Source: Thermoplasmata archaeon
GTDB taxonomy: Archaea > Thermoplasmatota > E2 > JACPAO01 > JAHFTW01
Direction of reading: 5' to 3'
Length of the DNA: 64,000 nucleotides
NCBI GenBank assembly: GCA_023269235.1
Contig: JAHFTW010000003.1
Span: forward strand, 83,325 to 147,324
A model generated the notes under the pieces. The model was given only the letters and a program-made list of their open reading frames with translations, ran no database searches and was not told where the DNA came from. This document shows, piece by piece, positions 7,638 to 16,542 of this stretch (position 1 is the first letter of the stretch; every line of letters begins with the position of its first letter). A program made the position numbers and the translations under genes.

Positions 7638-8453
7638 CTACCGCTGGCAGGTCGGGCAGTAGAACGTCGAGCGTCCGGACTGGACGATGCGCCGGATGGC
7701 GCCGCCGCAACGCGGGCAAGGCTCGCCCTCGCGCTGGAAGACGGCGACCTCCATCATGAACGAGCCTTCTTGGCCGATGGCGTCCACGTAGTCGTTGAAC
7801 GACGAGCCGCCCGCCGCCAAGGAGTCGTGGAGGGCCCCAAGGATGCCAGCGTGCAGCGGCGCGACCTTGGCCTTCGGCGTCGTCCTGGCCTTGCGGCGCG
7901 GCGACAGGCCAGCGCGCCACAGCGCTTCACAGGCGTATATGTTCCCGACGCCGGCGAGCTTCGTCTGGTCGAGCAGGAACGCCTTGAGCGGCGCGCCCGA
8001 GCCGGCGAGGAGCGTGCCCAACGCGGCGGGGGTGAAGGCGGGGTCGAGCGCGTCCACGCCGTAGTGGTCAAGGTCCGGGACGGGCTTGCCGGGCCCGAAG
8101 AGCTTGAGCAGGCCGAACCGGCGCGGGTCCGAGAACCGCAGCTGCCGCTCGTCGTCGAGGCCGAGGACGAGGTGCGTGTGGTCGCGCTCGTCTTCGCCAG
8201 GCTCCGCGAACAGGAGCTTGCCCGTCATGCCGAGGTGGATGACGAAGGTCGACCTGTCGGAGAGGCCGATGAGAAGGAACTTGCCGTGGCGGCGCAGCTC
8301 ACGCACGCGCTTGCCTTCCATCTCCATCAACGGCCGCGGCGACGGCCCGCCCCGCAGCTTCGCAGGACGCCAGTCCACGCCGTCGATGCGGCGTCCCGTG
8401 AGCTCGCCCTCGAGGCCGCGGCGGATGGTCTCGACCTCGGGGAGCTCCGGCAT
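7638..8453 (-). CDS. mutM: Formamidopyrimidine-DNA glycosylase (Fpg/MutM)
   Basis: 271 residues, excises oxidised purines such as 8-oxoguanine and nicks the abasic site. It begins MPELPEVETIRRGL, giving the catalytic Pro2 and Glu3 after Met removal, with the conserved Lys in RHGKFLLIGL. The helix-two-turn-helix region is KLAGVGNIYACEALWRAGLSP. The C-terminal zinc finger has CPRC and, 16 residues later, CPTC. All catalytic residues are intact. The ATG at 8453 is four bases from the stop of the BNR-repeat lipoprotein gene upstream, so they probably share a transcript. Fpg is uncommon in archaea, so the gene may have come from bacteria (inference). Confidence 0.93.
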   Translation of the reverse strand: MPELPEVETIRRGLEGELTGRRIDGVDWRPAKLRGGPSPRPLMEMEGKRVRELRRHGKFLLIGLSDRSTFVIHLGMTGKLLFAEPGEDERDHTHLVLGLDDERQLRFSDPRRFGLLKLFGPGKPVPDLDHYGVDALDPAFTPAALGTLLAGSGAPLKAFLLDQTKLAGVGNIYACEALWRAGLSPRRKARTTPKAKVAPLHAGILGALHDSLAAGGSSFNDYVDAIGQEGSFMMEVAVFQREGEPCPRCGGAIRRIVQSGRSTFYCPTCQR

Positions 8454-8457
8454 GCGG

Positions 8458-9816
8458 TCAAGGTCCGATGAGGACGGGTCCCGCGACTTGGAATGCGACG
8501 TGGTTGCTTTGCGCGGAGCCGGTGTCGTCGGCCCATACCAGGTCCACGAACCCCTGCGGATCCACGGCGAGCTCGAAGAAGTCGCCCAACGTCCGGCCGG
8601 ACGAGCAACCCGTGCCACCGGTGCAGATGGGGCCGATGTGGTTCGGCGTGGCCGTGGCCGCGACGGTGACGAAGGTGGCGTCGTGGATGTCCGGGAGGAA
8701 CGAGACCATCGGACGCCAGGTGGCGTTGGCCGGCGCGGCATCCGGAACGAACGACCCGGCGCTCGCGTAGTAGCCGACGGCGAGATGGTCTGGCGAACCA
8801 GCGACGACCCAGGGGAATGCAATGCTCATGCCGAGGGGGCTCACCGCAAGTGGGTCCGTCCAGGTCACGCCTTGGTCCTCCGAGTGGGCGACGAACGCCC
8901 GCATGGCGCCGTCCTGCGTCTCGGCCCACGCGAAGTAGAGTTCGCCGTTGGTGTCGGCGGCGACGGTGCTGAAGATGGCGCCCGAGGTCGCCCCGGCGGG
9001 CGTCGTCCGGACCGTGCTCGCGGAGAAGGTCTGGCCGCCGTCGAGCGACCGAAACAGGAGCTGGACCGTGCCTCCGCCGGGCCCGGGGCCGTAGGGAATG
9101 TACAGGGTGCCTTGAGCATCGACGACAGGGTCGCCCGCGATGCCGACCGGGCCGCCTGCCAGGCCAGCCGCGGAGCCGGAGCCTTGGACCACGACGGGGG
9201 GAAGCCAGCTCAGGCCGCCGTCCATGGTTTTGCCCACCATGAGGCCGGTGGCGGCATCGTTGTAGACCAAGTACGCCGTGGTCCTCGTGGACGGATCGGC
9301 GGCCAGCCAGTTGCGGTCGGCGGCCGGAAGATAGCCTGCGGTCGGGAACGGGGTCCAGGTTGCGCCTTTGTCCGTGGAGCGGAAGACGGATTCGCCTCCC
9401 GTCACGTAGGGCGAGCCCACGCCGGGGAGCGCGGGCGGAGCGGCCGGGCGCCATTGGCCGGTCAGCAGAAGCGTCCCGTCGCCGAGTTCTTCCAGGTCCG
9501 AATCGCCGCCCCCGAACGGGTAGTCAGCTTTGCCGAGATAGGTCCATGTCGTGCCCCGGTCGGTGGTCTTCCAGACGCCGTCGCCACGCGCGGTCGCCGA
9601 CCCGAGCACGCTGGAGAAGTACACGGCGCCGTCGGAGGCCGCGAGCAGGCTGGGCTCGGTCCCGAACCCATCGGGGGCCGTGGTAGGCGTGGAGGTCGGC
9701 GAAAACGCGTACAAGGGCGCCGAGGAGGAGCCGGTGGTGGGCGTCGTGGCCGAGGGGGCCCCGGAACAGCCGGCCAACACCAAGACGGCGAGGACGGCAA
9801 GCGACAAACGGCGCAT
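8458..9816 (-). CDS. Secreted BNR/Asp-box repeat lipoprotein (sialidase-like fold)
   Basis: 452 residues. Signal peptide with lipobox VLVLAGC near residue 17, then a Ser/Thr/Pro-rich linker. The rest contains repeated Asp boxes: TTDRGTTW, STDKGATW, MDGGLSW, SLDGGQTF and SEDQGVTW. These mark a beta-propeller of the exo-alpha-sialidase/BNR superfamily. No sialidase arginine triad could be identified by eye, so enzymatic activity is not claimed. It should be anchored outside the cell membrane. Divergent from the DP2 gene and followed four bases later by fpg. Confidence 0.85.
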   Translation of the reverse strand: MRRLSLAVLAVLVLAGCSGAPSATTPTTGSSSAPLYAFSPTSTPTTAPDGFGTEPSLLAASDGAVYFSSVLGSATARGDGVWKTTDRGTTWTYLGKADYPFGGGDSDLEELGDGTLLLTGQWRPAAPPALPGVGSPYVTGGESVFRSTDKGATWTPFPTAGYLPAADRNWLAADPSTRTTAYLVYNDAATGLMVGKTMDGGLSWLPPVVVQGSGSAAGLAGGPVGIAGDPVVDAQGTLYIPYGPGPGGGTVQLLFRSLDGGQTFSASTVRTTPAGATSGAIFSTVAADTNGELYFAWAETQDGAMRAFVAHSEDQGVTWTDPLAVSPLGMSIAFPWVVAGSPDHLAVGYYASAGSFVPDAAPANATWRPMVSFLPDIHDATFVTVAATATPNHIGPICTGGTGCSSGRTLGDFFELAVDPQGFVDLVWADDTGSAQSNHVAFQVAGPVLIGP

Positions 9817-9871
9817 GGCGGCGACGCGGCCCGTCGCGATGAAAGGGTTGCGGTGGCGGACCGGGCCAAGC

Positions 9872-9877
9872 CTTAAC
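9872..9877 (+). promoter_or_regulatory. Box A (TATA) of the DP2 gene
   Basis: CTTAAC, about 27 bases before the ATG at 9903. There is no ribosome binding site between box and start. This supports the 9903 start over the internal ATG at 9942. Confidence 0.5.
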
Positions 9878-9902
9878 GGCCGCGCGTCCGTCCAAGGGTT
9901 GG

Positions 9903-12900
9903 ATGGGAGAGGCTGCAGCCGAGGCTCCGAAGGGCCCGGCCATGTCCGACGCGATGCGCGCCTACTTCCAGGACCTCAACGACCGCGCCATGGTCGAGTA
10001 CGCCCTCGCCCGCAAGGCGCGCGCGCAGGGCAAGGACCCGAAGCTCGACGTCGAGATCCCGCCCGCCGAGGACCTCGCCGCGCGCGTCGAGGCCCAGGTC
10101 GGCCCGCCCGGCGTCGCCGCGCTGGTGCGCAAGCGCACCGCCGAGCTGGGCAACCGCGAGGTCGTGAGCCTGCGCGTCGCTGAGGAGGTCGCCGACGCGA
10201 CGCTCGCGGCCACGCAGTCGAAGGAGAAGGCGCTCGACCAGGCCGTGCGCACCGGCCTCAGCATCCTCACCGAGGGCGTGCTGGTCGCGCCGCTGGAAGG
10301 AATCGCCGAGGTCAAGGTCGGCTCCAACGCCGACGGCTCCTCCTACGTGGACCTGTTCTTCGCCGGCCCCATCCGCGCCGCCGGCGGCACCGCGCAGGCG
10401 ATGGCGGTCCTCATCGCGGACCTGGTGCGGCGCAGGCTCGGCATCGGCACGTTCCAGGTCACCGACTCCGAGGTGGAACGCTACAAGGAAGAGATCGCCT
10501 CCTACAAGGTCGAGGCGCACCTGCAGTACAACCCCTCGGCGGCGGAGATCGAGCTCATCGCACGCTCCTGCCCGGTCTGCATCAACGGCGAAGGCACCGA
10601 GCGCAGCGAGGTCACCGGCTACCGCGACCTCCCGCGCGTCGAGACGAACCAGCTGCGCGGCGGCGCCTGCCTCGTCCTCGCCGAGGGCATGATCCTCAAG
10701 GCTCCGAAGATCCTCAAGCACGTGGACGCGCTCAAGCTGGAGGGCTGGGACTTCCTGCACAAGTTCGTCAAGAAGGAGGAGAAGAAGGAGCTGAAGCCCG
10801 GCGAGGTCCCTGACATCCCGGCCAACCCGAAATACATCAAGGAGATCATCGCGGGGCGCCCCGTCTTCTCGCACCCGAGCTCCGTCGGCGGCTTCCGGCT
10901 GCGCTACGGCCGCGCCCGCACCTCCGGCCTCGCCGCCAACGCGTTCCACCCCGCCACGATGGCGGTCCTCGACGACTTCCTCGCGGTCGGCACCCAGCTC
11001 AAGGTCGAGCGCCCCGGCAAGGGCACGCTCGCGACGCCGTGCGACACCATCGAAGGCCCCACCGTGCTCCTGCGCAACGGCAGCCTGGTCCGCCTCACCT
11101 CGGCCGCGCAGGCCAAGGAGTTGCGCACGACCATCGCGGAGATCGTGGACATCGGCGAGATTCTCATTCCCTTCGGCGAGTTCGCCGAGAACAACCACCT
11201 CCTCCCCGAGTCGTCGTGGTGCACCGAGTGGTGGGCGCTGGAGCGCGCCGAGAAAGCGCCCGGCAATCCCGCCCCGACATTCACGCAGGGCCACCTCATG
11301 GTCGCCGACGCCGAGGCCACGGGCTCCCCGCTCCATCCGGACGCGACGCTCCTCTGGCACGACCTCACTCTTCTCGAGATCCGCGACCTCGGCGCGTGGG
11401 TCCTCCAGGCAGGCCGTTGCGACAGTGGACTGCGGCTCCCCGTCGTCGGTCCAGGCAAGGAGCTCCTCGTCCGCCTCCTCGCCGTCCACAAGGTCGAGGG
11501 GGACACACTGCACATCGGCGAGCCTATCGCGTACCCGCTGGTGCGCTGTCTTGGCCTCGACATCGGGCAGGATGCCGACGGGCCGCGCATCGTGGACACG
11601 CCGCGCCGCCGCATCCTCTTCGACCCCTGCCAGCCCGACCTTCCCCTGCGCCACCCCACGGTCGAGCTGGTGTCGCGCCTCGCCGGCTTCAAGGTCATGC
11701 CGCGCGCTCCCTGCCGCATCGGAGGCCGCATGGGGCGCCCCGAGAAGGCGGACGAGCGCGTCATGCGCACGCCGGTCCACTCCTTGTTCCCCTTGGGCCC
11801 CGCCGGCGGGACGCAGCGCCAAATCCGCGACGCCGCGGAGCAGGGCACCATCCAGGTCGAGGTCGGCGAGCGCTTGTGCGGCATGTGCGGTCGCCTGACG
11901 TGGCGCATCCAGTGCGACTGCGGCGGCCACACGGAGGCGCGGCCCAAGCCGAAGCAGCAGGGATTCCAGGAGCGCGCGCTCACCGACGTGCCGCTGCGCG
12001 CCGAGCTGGAGCGCGCCAAGAAGGTGCTCGGCGGCGAGCGGCTGCCCGACCAGGTCAAGGGCGTGACGGGCCTCACGTCCGCCGACAAGGTGCCTGAGCC
12101 GCTCGAGAAGGGCATCCTGCGCGCCAAGCACAAGCTCACGACCTACAAGGACGGCACCGTCCGCTTCGACCTCACGGACGTCCCGCTCACGCACTTCCGC
12201 CCCCGCGAGATCGGCACTCCGGTCGCGCGCCTGCGCGAGCTTGGCTACACGCGCGCCCTCGACGGCTCCGAACTTGCGCGCGACGACCAGGTCGTGGAGC
12301 TCAAGGTCCAGGACGTCGTGCTCTCGGACTCCTGCCTCGCCTTCTTCCTGCGCGCCGCGCAGTACCTCGACGACCTGCTCGTGCGGTTCTACGGGCTTCC
12401 CGCGTTCTACAAGTGCGAGAAGAAGAAGGACGTCGTCGGCCACCTCGCCATCGGGCTCGCACCCCACACGTCCGGTGGCGTGCTATGCCGCATCATCGGC
12501 TCCACGAAGGCGCAGGCGCAGTTTTGCCACCCCGTCTTCCACGCGGCCAAGCGCCGCAACTGCGACGGCGACGAGGACGCCTTCATGCTGCTCCTGGATG
12601 GGTTGCTGAACTTCAGCCGCGCCTACGTCCCAGACAAGCGCGGCGGCCTCATGGACCTCGCCCTCCTGCTCTCGACGCGCCTCGACCCGAACGAGGTGGA
12701 CAAGGAGGCGCACAACGTGGACGTCCTGGCGCGCTACCCGCTCGCCTTCTACCGTGCGACGCAACGCCACGCCAACCCGAAGGAGGTGGACAAGATCATG
12801 GGCCTCGTCGGCTCCCGTCTTGCCACGCCGGCGCAGTACGAGGGCTACCAGTTCACGCACGACACCGCCGACATCGCCGACGGCCCCGCGGCCTCCGCGT

Positions 12901-13316
12901 ACAAGACGCTGGGCTCGATGATGGAGAAGATGACGGCGCAGATGGAGCTCGCGCGCAAGATCCGGGCCGTGGACGAGGCCGACGTGGGCGCTCGCGTCAT
13001 CGGCAGCCACCTGCTCCCGGACCTCATCGGGAACCTCAAGGGCTTCAGCAAGCAGGCCATCCGTTGCCCCAAGTGCAACACGAAGTTCCGCCGCATGCCC
13101 CTCAAGGGCTCCTGCCTCAGCTGCGGCAACCCGAACCTCACGCTCACCGTCCACGAGGGCTCGGTGCGCAAGTACCTCGAGGTCTCGAAGCAGATCGCCA
13201 TCAAGTACAAGATCGACCCGTACACGCACCAGCGCATCCTCCTGCTGGAGCGCAGCGTCGAATCCCTGTTCCAGAATGACAAGGTCAAGAAGGCGAAGCT
13301 GAGCGACTTCCTGTGA
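9903..13316 (+). CDS. polC: DNA polymerase II (D-family) large catalytic subunit DP2
   Basis: 1137 residues, the catalytic subunit of the euryarchaeal replicative DNA polymerase D, which pairs with the exonuclease subunit DP1 (not in this window). Typical DP2 blocks are visible: [18 protein letters not shown] near 120, [25 protein letters not shown] near 146-170, the [17 protein letters not shown] region, [13 protein letters not shown] near 605, and [25 protein letters not shown]-like catalytic segment near 900 (here [22 protein letters not shown]). A C-terminal zinc finger CPKCNTKF...CLSCGNPNL is present near 1058-1080. Length is normal and there is no intein, which many archaeal DP2 genes carry. 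ATG at 9903 is supported by a box A 27 bases upstream; ATG at 9942 (MSDAMRAY) is an alternative. Confidence 0.96.
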   Translation: [1137 protein letters not shown]

Positions 13317-13364
13317 ACCTGTTCACACCGCCGCCACCAGGCGCATCAAGCCTGTGAAGAAGGC

Positions 13365-13371
13365 GAATATA
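13365..13371 (+). promoter_or_regulatory. Box A (TATA) of the His-rich protein gene
   Basis: GAATATA, 26-32 bases before the ATG at 13397, with no Shine-Dalgarno sequence. A good leaderless-promoter match. A palindrome GTGAACCTGTTCAC lies about 45 bases further upstream at 13313-13326, overlapping the DP2 stop codon. Confidence 0.6.
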
Positions 13372-13396
13372 GGGGGCCCAGCCAAACCGTCCCTTG

Positions 13397-13741
13397 ATGG
13401 AGGCGTGCCACACCCACCCGCAGCATGTCCATGAGCATGGACTGCACTGCGGGCACTCGCGGCTCCAGCACCAGGGCCACGTGGACTACTTCCACGACGG
13501 GCACATCCACCACGCCCACGCCGGCCACGTGGACGACCACTGCTTCCCCGTGGACAAGGCCCACCCCGAGGCGTGCACGCAAGGCCATCGTTGTGGAAGC
13601 CATCCTCCCGCCCACCGGCACGGCGCAACTTGCGGGCACCCCATCGTCCCGCACGGCGAGCACGCGGATTTCCTGGTGGCGGGGCACCTCCACTGTCCGC
13701 ACGATGGGCACTGCGACCACCACGGCCTCCTCGCAGCCTAG
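13397..13741 (+). CDS. Histidine-rich metal-binding protein with internal repeat
   Basis: 114 residues with about 30 His and several Cys, small and hydrophilic, no signal peptide. Two copies of a repeat of about 31 residues can be aligned: CGHSRLQHQGHVDYFHDGHI... starting near 18 and CGHPIVPHGEHADFLVAGHL... starting near 78. Each has the pattern CGH-x5-H-x2-HxD(Y/F)-x4-GH(I/L)H, ending in GHxDxH. This suggests tandem sites for Zn, Ni, Cu or Co storage or buffering. I recall similar short His-rich proteins in bacteria but cannot verify a named family. The box A at 13365 favours ATG 13397 over the TTG one codon earlier. It lies between the DP2 gene and L40e (convergent). Confidence 0.75.
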   Translation: MEACHTHPQHVHEHGLHCGHSRLQHQGHVDYFHDGHIHHAHAGHVDDHCFPVDKAHPEACTQGHRCGSHPPAHRHGATCGHPIVPHGEHADFLVAGHLHCPHDGHCDHHGLLAA

Positions 13742-13780
13742 CTGACGCTAAGCGGACGAATGGGGAACGGACGCAGCCGT

Positions 13781-13933
13781 TTACGCGGTTCCGCCGCGGG
13801 CCTCGACGGCCTTCAGGCGGAGGTCCTTGCGGTGGCACTTGCGGCAGCGAACCGCCAGGATGGGGTTCGTGACGTTGCAGTGCATGCAGATCTTCTTCTT
13901 GAGGCGGCGAGCGATAGCTTCAGCGAAGGCCAT
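13781..13933 (-). CDS. rpl40e: Ribosomal protein L40e
   Basis: 50 residues, a basic zinc-finger protein of the large ribosomal subunit. It starts [20 protein letters not shown] and has the four ligands CMHC and CRKC in the family spacing, followed by a basic tail. The ATG at 13933 is preceded by CTTACGGTGATTCTCC, whose GGTGAT can pair with the 16S anti-Shine-Dalgarno sequence AUCACC. A TATA-type box GATATAC lies further up at about 13971-13978. Divergent from the carboxyltransferase gene. Confidence 0.93.
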   Translation of the reverse strand: MAFAEAIARRLKKKICMHCNVTNPILAVRCRKCHRKDLRLKAVEARGGTA

Positions 13934-13970
13934 GGAGAATCACCGTAAGTGGGTTCGCCGACAAACAGGG

Positions 13971-13978
13971 GGTATATC
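13971..13978 (-). promoter_or_regulatory. Box A (TATA) of rpl40e
   Basis: GATATACC read on the minus strand, about 38-45 bases before the rpl40e ATG. This gives a short leader of about 14 bases carrying the GGTGAT ribosome site. It is only about 8 bases from the plus-strand carboxyltransferase start, too close to serve that gene. Confidence 0.5.
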
Positions 13979-13984
13979 AACACG

Positions 13985-15559
13985 ATGGAGGTCGGAGCGG
14001 GCGTGAGCGTCGAGGCCCGCATCAGCGAGCTGCGCAGGAAGAAGGCCGAGTCCCTTGCGGGCGGCGGCGCCGACCGCGTCGAGAAGCAGCACCAAGCAGG
14101 CAAGTACACGGCCCGCGAGCGCATTGACCTCCTGCTCGACGCGGGCACGTTCGTCGAGCTCGACGCTCTGCGTGTCCACGAGTCGCATGACTTCGGAATG
14201 GACAAGAAGCACTACCTCGGCGACGGCGTCGTCACCGGCTGGGGCATGATCGAGGGCCGCACCGTGTACGTCTTCGCCCAGGACTTCACCGTCCTCGGCG
14301 GCTCGCTCGGCGACGTGTACGCGCAGAAAATCTGCAAAGTCATGGACCTCGCCGTGCAGAACGGCGCCCCCGTCATCGGCCTCAACGACTCCGGCGGCGC
14401 GCGCATCCAGGAAGGTGTCGTCGCGCTCGGCGGCTACGCGGAGATCTTCTGGCGCAACACGCGCGCCTCGGGCGTCGTGCCCCAGATCTCGGCCATCCTT
14501 GGCCCCTGCGCCGGCGGCGCGGTCTACTCGCCCGCCATCACCGATTTCGTCTTCATGGTCGAAGGGACCAGCCACATGTTCATCACCGGCCCCGAGGTCA
14601 TCAAGACCGTCACCGGCGAGACCGTGAGCATGGACGACCTGGGTGGAGCGCACGCCCACGGTGGCGTCTCTGGCGTCGCCCACGCGGCGTTCGAGGACGA
14701 GGAGTCCTGCCTTCGCGCCATCCGCGAGCTGCTCGCGTTCCTCCCCAGCAACAACCTCACGGAGCCGCCGCTCCAGTCACCCCAGGACTCCCCCGACCGC
14801 ATGGATGCACGCCTCGTGAGCGTGGTCCCGGACTCCCCGGACAAGCCGTACGACATCGTTGCGGTCATCCGCTCCGTCGTGGACGATGCGCGCTTCTTCG
14901 AGATCCAGGCCGAGTTCGCCAAGAACATCGTGTGCGGCTTCGCGCGCCTCAACGGCCGCCCGGTTGGCGTCGTCGCCAACCAGCCCAATTTCCTGGCGGG
15001 CGTCCTCGACATCAATGCCAGCGTCAAGGCGGCGCGCTTCGTGCGGTTCTGCGACGCGTTCAACATTCCGCTCGTGACCTTCGTGGACGTCCCCGGCTTC
15101 CTGCCCGGCGTCGGTCAGGAGCACAACGGCATCATCCGCCATGGCGCGAAACTCCTGTACGCCTACGCCGAGGCCACCGTGCCCAAGCTCACGGTCATCA
15201 CCCGCAAGGCCTACGGCGGCGCCTACGACGTCATGTGCAGCAAGCATGTCCGGGCCGACGTCAACGTCGCCTGGCCGACCGCCGAGATCGCCGTCATGGG
15301 CCCCGAAGGCGCCGTCAACATCGTCTTCCGCAACGAGCTCAAGGGCCTGTCTGGCGACGCGCTAAGCCAGAAGCGCGCGCAATTCGTGGCCGAGTACCGC
15401 GCCAAGTTCGCGAGCCCCTACGTCGCCGCGCGCAAGGGCTACATCGACGACGTCATCGAGCCGCAGGAGACGCGCCCCTTCCTCATCAAGGCCCTCGAGA
15501 CCTTGGTGAACAAGCGCCAGGACGGGCCCAAGCGCAAGCACGGCAACATCCCGTTGTGA
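13985..15559 (+). CDS. Acyl-CoA carboxylase carboxyltransferase (PccB/MmdA-type) subunit
   Basis: 524 residues, the carboxyltransferase that moves CO2 between biotin and propionyl- or acetyl-CoA (or methylmalonyl-CoA). The two crotonase-like halves are clear. The N-terminal half has [13 protein letters not shown] at about 30-45, [13 protein letters not shown] near 95 and [13 protein letters not shown] near 130. The C-terminal half has [12 protein letters not shown] near 340, [21 protein letters not shown] near 370 and [11 protein letters not shown] near 410. ATG at 13985 begins [13 protein letters not shown]; an in-frame GTG at 13949 would add 12 residues unlike the family. No biotin carboxylase or biotin carrier gene lies nearby, so its partners must be elsewhere. 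PccB and MmdA cannot be separated from sequence alone. Confidence 0.92.
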   Translation: MEVGAGVSVEARISELRRKKAESLAGGGADRVEKQHQAGKYTARERIDLLLDAGTFVELDALRVHESHDFGMDKKHYLGDGVVTGWGMIEGRTVYVFAQDFTVLGGSLGDVYAQKICKVMDLAVQNGAPVIGLNDSGGARIQEGVVALGGYAEIFWRNTRASGVVPQISAILGPCAGGAVYSPAITDFVFMVEGTSHMFITGPEVIKTVTGETVSMDDLGGAHAHGGVSGVAHAAFEDEESCLRAIRELLAFLPSNNLTEPPLQSPQDSPDRMDARLVSVVPDSPDKPYDIVAVIRSVVDDARFFEIQAEFAKNIVCGFARLNGRPVGVVANQPNFLAGVLDINASVKAARFVRFCDAFNIPLVTFVDVPGFLPGVGQEHNGIIRHGAKLLYAYAEATVPKLTVITRKAYGGAYDVMCSKHVRADVNVAWPTAEIAVMGPEGAVNIVFRNELKGLSGDALSQKRAQFVAEYRAKFASPYVAARKGYIDDVIEPQETRPFLIKALETLVNKRQDGPKRKHGNIPL

Positions 15560-15561
15560 TC

Positions 15562-16071
15562 CTAGCCGCGCAGGTGCTCCAGGAACGCCTTTTCGTGGGC
15601 CCACGCAAGGCGCGGCAGGTCGTCGAGCGGGTGCCACTTGAGCTCCGCGGAGTCGTCGCCTGCCTTTGGGGTCCCGACGAGGCGGCCGGTGGCGAGGAAG
15701 TTGAGGGTCGGGCGTCCGTCGTAGGTGCCGGGGGCGACGGCGCGCACGTCGAGGTCCGTGAGGAGGCAGCCGGTCTCCTCTTTCACCTCGCGCGCCACGG
15801 CCTCATCGGGGGTCTCCCCGGGTTCCATGAATCCGCCCACGAGGTCCCAATACCCTTGCATGGGAGGCCCGGCGCGGCGGCTCAAGAGGACGCGGCCCTG
15901 CTCGACGGATGCGAGCCCGACGGCGGGGGCCGGGTTCATCCAGTCCATCGCCCCGCAGGCGGAGCATTTGCGGTGCAGGACGCCTTTCTGCGGCTTGGTC
16001 AGGCCCCCGCAGGCGCGGCAGTGCATGGATCCCTCAGGAAGGAAGAGGGGTTTGAGGTTGACGCTCACCAA
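15562..16071 (-). CDS. NUDIX hydrolase with N-terminal zinc ribbon
   Basis: About 169 residues. An N-terminal zinc ribbon has CRAC at about 18-21 and CSAC at about 36-39. A NUDIX domain follows with the complete box GGFMEPGETPDEAVAREVKE then ETGCLL. The ribbon-plus-Nudix layout resembles NADH pyrophosphatase NudC and related ADP-ribose or nucleotide hydrolases, but the protein is shorter than NudC, so the substrate is open. The start is uncertain. TTG 16071 and GTG 16068 give the longer form. ATG 16026 (MHCRACGG) has GAGG seven bases upstream and would retain the whole zinc ribbon. Convergent with the carboxyltransferase gene. Confidence 0.85.
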   Translation of the reverse strand: MVSVNLKPLFLPEGSMHCRACGGLTKPQKGVLHRKCSACGAMDWMNPAPAVGLASVEQGRVLLSRRAGPPMQGYWDLVGGFMEPGETPDEAVAREVKEETGCLLTDLDVRAVAPGTYDGRPTLNFLATGRLVGTPKAGDDSAELKWHPLDDLPRLAWAHEKAFLEHLRG

Positions 16072-16165
16072 AGTCCAATCCGGTCACGAATCTCAGACGA
16101 TGTGCAAGATCATCGCGTCGGAGGCTCGAGGCAGGAGGAGCGGAAAAGCGCGGGGGCTTCGCGGC

Positions 16166-16408
16166 TCAGTGCGATTTCTCGGGCAGCCAGAAGTAAGTCT
16201 GGCGTGTGTCGCGCAGGCTAGAGCGCTCCTGGATGAGGCCGAGCTCCCGGAGCTTGCGCAGGGCCGTGTAGACGGTGCGGCGCGGCAGGCCGGTGGCCTC
16301 ACGGATCTGCTTCCCCGTCATGGGGGCGTGGCCCTGCAGGCGCTCCAGGATGGCCTGGACGGAGGCCGAGGGCGGGGGCGTGTGCTGGGCGGTCTTTGGG
16401 CTGGACAC
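16166..16408 (-). CDS. Small winged-helix transcriptional regulator
   Basis: 80 residues with a single winged-helix domain: helix ASVQAILERLQGHAPMTGKQ, recognition helix ATGLPRRTVYTALRKLRELG, and a wing LIQERSSLRDTRQTYFWL. The shape is that of TrmB/MarR-like or ArsR-like small archaeal regulators, without an effector domain. GTG at 16408 has a CATATCC box at 16431-16437, the expected 26 bases away, so I prefer it to TTG 16417. Nothing in the sequence reveals its target. The Nudix gene lies downstream and the basic protein gene is divergent. Confidence 0.78.
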   Translation of the reverse strand: MSSPKTAQHTPPPSASVQAILERLQGHAPMTGKQIREATGLPRRTVYTALRKLRELGLIQERSSLRDTRQTYFWLPEKSH

Positions 16409-16430
16409 AGGAATCAATGGGTCGCCTCAG

Positions 16431-16437
16431 GGATATG
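16431..16437 (-). promoter_or_regulatory. Box A (TATA) of the winged-helix regulator
   Basis: CATATCC read on the minus strand, centred about 26 bases before the GTG at 16408. No ribosome site between. Confidence 0.5.
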
Positions 16438-16542
16438 ATGGTTGTGGGAAAGGCATGGAAATGACGAACGATTCATCCCGGTTCTTTGGGGGGAAGGGTC
16501 GAAGCGGTCAAATCCGGCGGCCGTGTGGGCCGGGCGACGCGC

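Noticed and set aside
9873-12467. Minus-strand open frame of 864 codons opposite the DP2 gene
   Set aside because: Composition is a shadow of the DP2 codons, and DP2 shows family motifs over its whole length.
13323-13838. Minus-strand frames opposite the His-rich gene (for example 13346-13723)
   Set aside because: The plus strand shows an aligned internal repeat and a proper promoter; the minus-strand frames are Val/His shadows of the repeat.
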